Below are positions 7,885 to 10,309 of a stretch of DNA of 10,309 bases, piece by piece. This DNA comes from Prevotella sp. CAG:732. GTDB lineage: Bacteria; Bacteroidota; Bacteroidia; Bacteroidales; Bacteroidaceae. Within the stretch, counting starts at the first letter, position 1. Every line of letters starts with the position of its first letter. The notes under the pieces are model-generated. The model saw only the letters and a list, made by a program, of their open reading frames with translations, did no database searches and was not told where the DNA came from. The stretch lies in NCBI GenBank assembly GCA_000436035.1, contig FR893259.1:55300-65608 (forward strand), read 5' to 3'. The position numbers and the translations under genes were made by a program.

Positions 7885-7920
7885 AAAGGGGATTTCGCAG
7901 ATGAGCGAAATCCCCTTTTA
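7885..7920. terminator. Strong bidirectional terminator between convergent genes
   Basis: A perfect 14-bp stem pairs 7885-7898 with 7905-7918 around the six-base loop AGATGA (7899-7904). On the plus strand it ends in TTTT then AATA, 33 bases after the stop of the Oar-like gene. On the minus strand it ends in TTTAATTTTA, so it can also stop transcription from the YggS gene, whose stop lies about 95 bases away. The rest of the gap 7853-8013 shows only a short A-run (7982-7987) that could assist the minus-strand stop. Confidence 0.88.
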
Positions 7921-8013
7921 ATATGTTTGAGGCAGCATCCCTTTAACCGAATTCCATAGCTATTGTGCTCTTCCCTTACACAAAAAAGCCTAAGTTCATC
8001 TCAAGAGACCGCC

Positions 8014-8688
8014 TCAATAAACCCTAGGCCCGAAGATGGTGGTTCCCACTCTTACCATGGTAGAACCATGCTTCACTGCTATCTGATAGTCGTGGCTCAT
8101 ACCCCAACTTCTCTCACAGAAAGCATCATCATCGGCAAAATATTTTTTCTTTACTTCATCGAAGAAGTTGGCTGCCGTATCAAACTCGCTGGCAATCTGA
8201 GCCTCATCATCGATATGCGAAGCCATCATCATCAATCCGCAAATCTGCACATGTTTCATCTCTCGCCACTCGCCTTCCTCCAAAAGTTGGCGACAAGCAT
8301 CAAGTGTCAAACCATACTTGGTCTCCTCCTCCGCGATGTGAAGTTCCAAGAGCACCTTCACCACCCTGTCGTGCTTGGCTGCTTGCTTGTTGATTTCCTT
8401 TAGAAGTTTCAAGCTATCCACAGCCTCCACCATGGCGATATAAGGAGCGATGTACTTCACCTTGTTGGTCTGAAGATGACCAATGAAGTGCCATTCGATG
8501 TTCTTTGGAAGTGTCTCCACCTTCTTGGCAAGTTCCTGTTCATGGCTCTCACCGAAGATGCGCTGCCCTTCCTCGTAAGCCGCCTCGATATATTCATTGG
8601 GATGAAATTTGCTGATGGCAACGAGGCGAACGCCATCAGGCAAGTTGCCGAGAACTTCTCGGAGGTTTCCCTTTACATCATAGTCCAT
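8014..8688 (-). CDS. YggS/PLPBP-family pyridoxal phosphate homeostasis protein
   Basis: 224 residues, a normal length for the family. These are single-domain TIM-barrel proteins with a fold like the alanine racemase N-terminal domain. They bind PLP without a known catalytic reaction and help balance vitamin B6 and amino/keto acid pools. The PLP-binding lysine is Lys27 in VAISKFHP. Further signatures are FGESHEQEL (about 44-52), WHFIGHLQTNKVKY (about 66-79), and GMSHDYQIAV with GSTMVRVGTTIFG near the C-terminus, where the phosphate-binding Gly/Ser/Arg residues lie. Position 194 reads SWGMS where SMGMS is more usual, a small change. The start is the ATG at 8688, 62 bases after the DUF4494 stop. 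No promoter motif is seen between them, so the two are probably co-transcribed. Confidence 0.94.
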   Translation of the reverse strand: MDYDVKGNLREVLGNLPDGVRLVAISKFHPNEYIEAAYEEGQRIFGESHEQELAKKVETLPKNIEWHFIGHLQTNKVKYIAPYIAMVEAVDSLKLLKEINKQAAKHDRVVKVLLELHIAEEETKYGLTLDACRQLLEEGEWREMKHVQICGLMMMASHIDDEAQIASEFDTAANFFDEVKKKYFADDDAFCERSWGMSHDYQIAVKHGSTMVRVGTTIFGPRVY

Positions 8689-8699
8689 AGTAATGTATA

Positions 8700-8722
8700 A
8701 TTAATAATGTATTATTAATAAT
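8700..8722. repeat. A/T-only inverted and direct repeat between the DUF4494 and YggS genes
   Basis: The nine-base unit ATTAATAAT occurs twice (8700-8708 and 8714-8722), five bases apart. Part of it also forms an inverted repeat, 8700-8708 with 8711-8719, around GT. It lies in the short gap ahead of the YggS start. It may only reflect the A/T-rich leader common in these genomes; a role as a weak RNA hairpin or spacer for translation is inference. Confidence 0.4.
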
Positions 8723-8750
8723 TATCCTTGAACCACTCTATACGATGTTC

Positions 8751-9269
8751 TTACTCAGCAGTTTTTTCTGCATTTCCCTGCTCATACTCAGGAACGTCGT
8801 TTTTCTCTTCCTTCTTCTCGCCAGCGGCATGGTGTTCGAATACATCCATGATAGGTGTCTCGTTGATGCCCACGGTGTCGTAGTCGATCATGGTCTTGCC
8901 CATCACCTCATCGATGTATCTCAAGGCACGAGCCAATGACTTCGCCTGAACCAAGTAGGTGACATTGCTGCGCTTCTCCTTCTCAGTCTTCTCATCAATG
9001 GTAATAAACTGGAGTTTTGCCTTGTACCACGTGTCGTCGTCATCCACATCGCTGAAGAAAATCTCGCCAAAGGCAGACTTGGTGATACCTGATACATGGA
9101 ACTCACCACTTACATAAACTGACATCTCATCGATGATGCTGCTCTCAGCCTCTGTAAAAGAAAGTGCATCCACTACGTAAGTCTCAGAAACCACCTTCTC
9201 TGTGCCGTCTTCCTGAGTCTTCTGATATTTCACTTTGGTTGTAAACCAAGTACCTGTTCTTGATCTCAT
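8751..9269 (-). CDS. DUF4494 domain-containing protein
   Basis: 172 residues. I recognise it as the Bacteroidetes family DUF4494, whose function is unknown to me. Typical pieces are the start MRSRTGTWFTTKVKY, YVVDALSFTEAE (about 31-42), GEIFFSD (68-74), WYKAKLQFITIDEKTEKEKR (about 81-100) and the segment IDEVMGKTMIDYDT (about 119-132). There is no signal peptide or membrane segment, so it should be cytosolic. The last 30 residues are low-complexity and rich in Glu and Lys, probably disordered. The ATG at 9269 follows an A/T-rich leader under a consensus promoter. It is first in an apparent operon with the YggS gene. This pairing suggests, but does not show, a link to PLP or amino acid metabolism. 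Confidence 0.88.
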   Translation of the reverse strand: MRSRTGTWFTTKVKYQKTQEDGTEKVVSETYVVDALSFTEAESSIIDEMSVYVSGEFHVSGITKSAFGEIFFSDVDDDDTWYKAKLQFITIDEKTEKEKRSNVTYLVQAKSLARALRYIDEVMGKTMIDYDTVGINETPIMDVFEHHAAGEKKEEKNDVPEYEQGNAEKTAE

Positions 9270-9323
9270 AGTCTTTTTTTATATTAGTTATTTATATCTC
9301 TTCCAAAACCATCATGTAAATAT

Positions 9324-9335
9324 CCCCAAACGGGG
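9324..9335 (-). other. Short GC hairpin in the DUF4494 leader
   Basis: CCCC and GGGG (9324-9327 and 9332-9335) pair around four bases within an otherwise A/T-rich leader. It begins roughly 5-10 bases after the predicted transcription start of the DUF4494-YggS unit and ends about 55 bases before the ATG. A hairpin this close to the 5' end could protect the mRNA from decay; this is inference. Confidence 0.4.
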
Positions 9336-9346
9336 AAAAATCTATG

Positions 9347-9378
9347 CAAAGATATAAAAAAGAAAGCGTATGAGCAAA
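9347..9378 (-). promoter_or_regulatory. Bacteroidetes-type promoter of the DUF4494-YggS unit
   Basis: On the minus strand, TTTG (9378-9375) and TATCTTTG (9354-9347) are exactly 20 bases apart, a full match to the Bacteroidetes consensus. Transcription would start near 9340, giving a leader of about 70 bases to the ATG at 9269. Confidence 0.75.
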
Positions 9379-9424
9379 ATTCATAAGCGTTTTTTATGAA
9401 AAAAGTAAAAATCTCACTCCAAGA

Positions 9425-9456
9425 TTCGGCATTTTCATCGAAAATCACTACCTTTG
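9425..9456 (+). promoter_or_regulatory. Bacteroidetes-type promoter of the aminotransferase gene
   Basis: TACCTTTG at 9449-9456 matches TAnnTTTG. TTCG at 9425-9428, one base off TTTG, lies 20 bases upstream. Transcription would start near 9462, leaving a leader of about 95 bases before the ATG at 9556. It is divergent from the DUF4494 promoter; the two -33 elements face each other about 46 bases apart. Confidence 0.7.
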
Positions 9457-9463
9457 CAACCAA

Positions 9464-9508
9464 ATGCAGATGAAGTGCCACTCTTCTGTCAGAGAAAGAC
9501 AGGAATGA
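9464..9508 (+). other. Possible 14-codon leader ORF ahead of the aminotransferase
   Basis: ATG at 9464 opens a 14-codon frame (MQMKCHSSVRERQE) ending in TGA at 9506-9508. The stop overlaps, as ATGA, an ATG at 9505 that is in frame with the aminotransferase start at 9556. The first codon lies almost at the predicted transcription start, so it would be nearly leaderless. The leader can also fold a 7-bp stem (9484-9490 with 9498-9504, one wobble) or an alternative GAGAA/TTCTC pairing (9492-9496 with 9520-9524). There is no run of regulatory codons as in amino acid attenuators. It may be chance. Confidence 0.25.
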
Positions 9509-9555
9509 GGATGAGCTTCTTCTCCACACATTATTATAATAATAGAAGAAATAAG

Positions 9556-10309
9556 ATGCCTGAAATTTCAGTACGCGGTCTTGAAATGCCAGAGTCACCT
9601 ATCAGAAAGTTGGCTCCTTTGGCTGCCGCAGCCAAAAAACGTGGAATCAAGGTTTACCACCTCAACATTGGTCAACCAGACCTCCCTACCCCTCAATGCG
9701 GTCTCGATGCATTGAAGCACATCAACCGTACCATTTTGGAATATTCTCCTAGCCAAGGCTACTTGAGCTATCGTGAGAAGTTAGTGGATTACTACAAGAA
9801 ATTCAATATCAACGTAACTGCCGATGACATCATTATCACATCGGGAGGTTCTGAGGCCGTACTCTTCTCCTTCATGAGTTGCCTCAACCCTGGCGACGAG
9901 ATTATCGTGCCAGAACCAGCTTACGCCAACTATATGGCATTCGCCATCTCGGCGGGTGCGAAGATTCGTACCATCGCCACCACCATCGAGGAAGGTTTCT
10001 CACTGCCAAAGGTCGAGAAGTTTGAGGAACTCATCAATGAGCGCACTCGTGCCATCTTGATTTGCAACCCAAACAACCCTACAGGCTACCTCTACACACG
10101 CCGTGAGATGAATCAGATCCGTGACCTCGTGAAGAAGTACGACTTGTATCTCTTCTCAGATGAGGTATATCGTGAATACATCTACACCGGTAGCCCTTAC
10201 ATCAGTGCCATGCACTTGGAGGGCATAGAGCAGAACACCATCCTCATCGACTCCGTTTCCAAGCGTTACAGCGAGTGCGGTATCCGTGTTGGTGCCCTCA
10301 TCACCAAGA
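9556..10309 (+). CDS. Class I/II pyridoxal phosphate-dependent aminotransferase (aspartate aminotransferase-like), C-terminus beyond window
   Basis: 251 codons are visible and the frame runs off the right edge. This is a fold-type I, cytosolic aminotransferase. Visible signatures are NIGQPD (37-42) in the substrate-binding strand, TSGGSEAV (95-102) for the PLP phosphate, NPNNPTG (171-177), SDEVYREY (201-208) with Asp202 towards the pyridine nitrogen, and the Schiff-base Lys236 in SVSKRYSECGIRVG, where Arg244 helps bind the phosphate. The start MPEISVRGLEMPESPIRK matches how I recall the Bacteroides orthologues beginning. In-frame ATGs at 9505 and 9511 would add 17 or 15 residues unlike the family, so I prefer 9556. 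Genes of this group are usually called aspartate aminotransferase, but the true amino donor cannot be read from the sequence. It has its own promoter and a leader of about 95 bases. Confidence 0.93.
   Translation, partial: MPEISVRGLEMPESPIRKLAPLAAAAKKRGIKVYHLNIGQPDLPTPQCGLDALKHINRTILEYSPSQGYLSYREKLVDYYKKFNINVTADDIIITSGGSEAVLFSFMSCLNPGDEIIVPEPAYANYMAFAISAGAKIRTIATTIEEGFSLPKVEKFEELINERTRAILICNPNNPTGYLYTRREMNQIRDLVKKYDLYLFSDEVYREYIYTGSPYISAMHLEGIEQNTILIDSVSKRYSECGIRVGALITK

Noticed and set aside
9284..9598. A 104-codon minus-strand frame across the divergent gap
   Set aside because: It overlaps two good promoters and the start of the aminotransferase, and its product is an unlikely run of Phe, Tyr and Ser.
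1..10309. Mobile elements, CRISPR arrays, tRNA or rRNA genes, defence or secretion islands
   Set aside because: I looked through the gaps and gene ends and found no transposase, long terminal repeats, spaced direct repeats or RNA gene signatures.

Overview
The window comes from a Bacteroidales chromosome, most likely the Prevotella/Segatella group. Three signs support this. The proteins match families as they look in Bacteroidetes: a mitochondrial-type aconitase, an Oar-like TonB-dependent protein and a DUF4494 protein. Genes start behind A/T-rich leaders without clear Shine-Dalgarno sequences. The gaps carry the Bacteroidetes promoter pattern TAnnTTTG, in three cases with a TTTG-like element 20 bases upstream. 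Placement rests on recalled protein families, because no database search was possible.

Layout. Positions 1-396 (minus) hold the N-terminal 132 residues of a PurF-like amidophosphoribosyltransferase paralogue whose glutaminase active site is visibly degenerate. Its promoter sits just beyond the terminator of the next unit. Positions 583-4218 (minus) are a two-gene TCA operon, aconitase then citrate synthase, read towards lower coordinates, 30 bases apart and closed by a hairpin plus T-run. The isocitrate dehydrogenase gene that lies between these two in Bacteroides is absent. A 373-base divergent regulatory gap (4219-4591) separates this operon from a large plus-strand gene (4592-7852) for an Oar-like outer-membrane protein with signal peptide, carboxypeptidase-regulatory-like domain, plug and beta-barrel. 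It ends in a perfect 14-bp terminator hairpin that can also serve the convergent unit.

Positions 8014-9269 (minus) hold a DUF4494 protein followed by a YggS/PLPBP-family pyridoxal phosphate homeostasis protein, with a consensus promoter upstream of the DUF4494 gene. Divergent from it, at 9556 and running off the right edge (plus), is a class I/II PLP-dependent aminotransferase with its own promoter and a leader of about 95 bases.

How the genes fit together. Aconitase and citrate synthase make citrate and isocitrate from oxaloacetate and acetyl-CoA, the oxidative branch that leads to 2-oxoglutarate and glutamate. The aminotransferase works in the same amino-group economy, and the YggS protein handles the PLP cofactor that aminotransferases use. 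The window is mainly core metabolism. I see no mobile element, CRISPR array, tRNA, rRNA or defence locus. The least ordinary features are the glutaminase-dead PurF paralogue, the missing icd, and the small leader ORF ahead of the aminotransferase.
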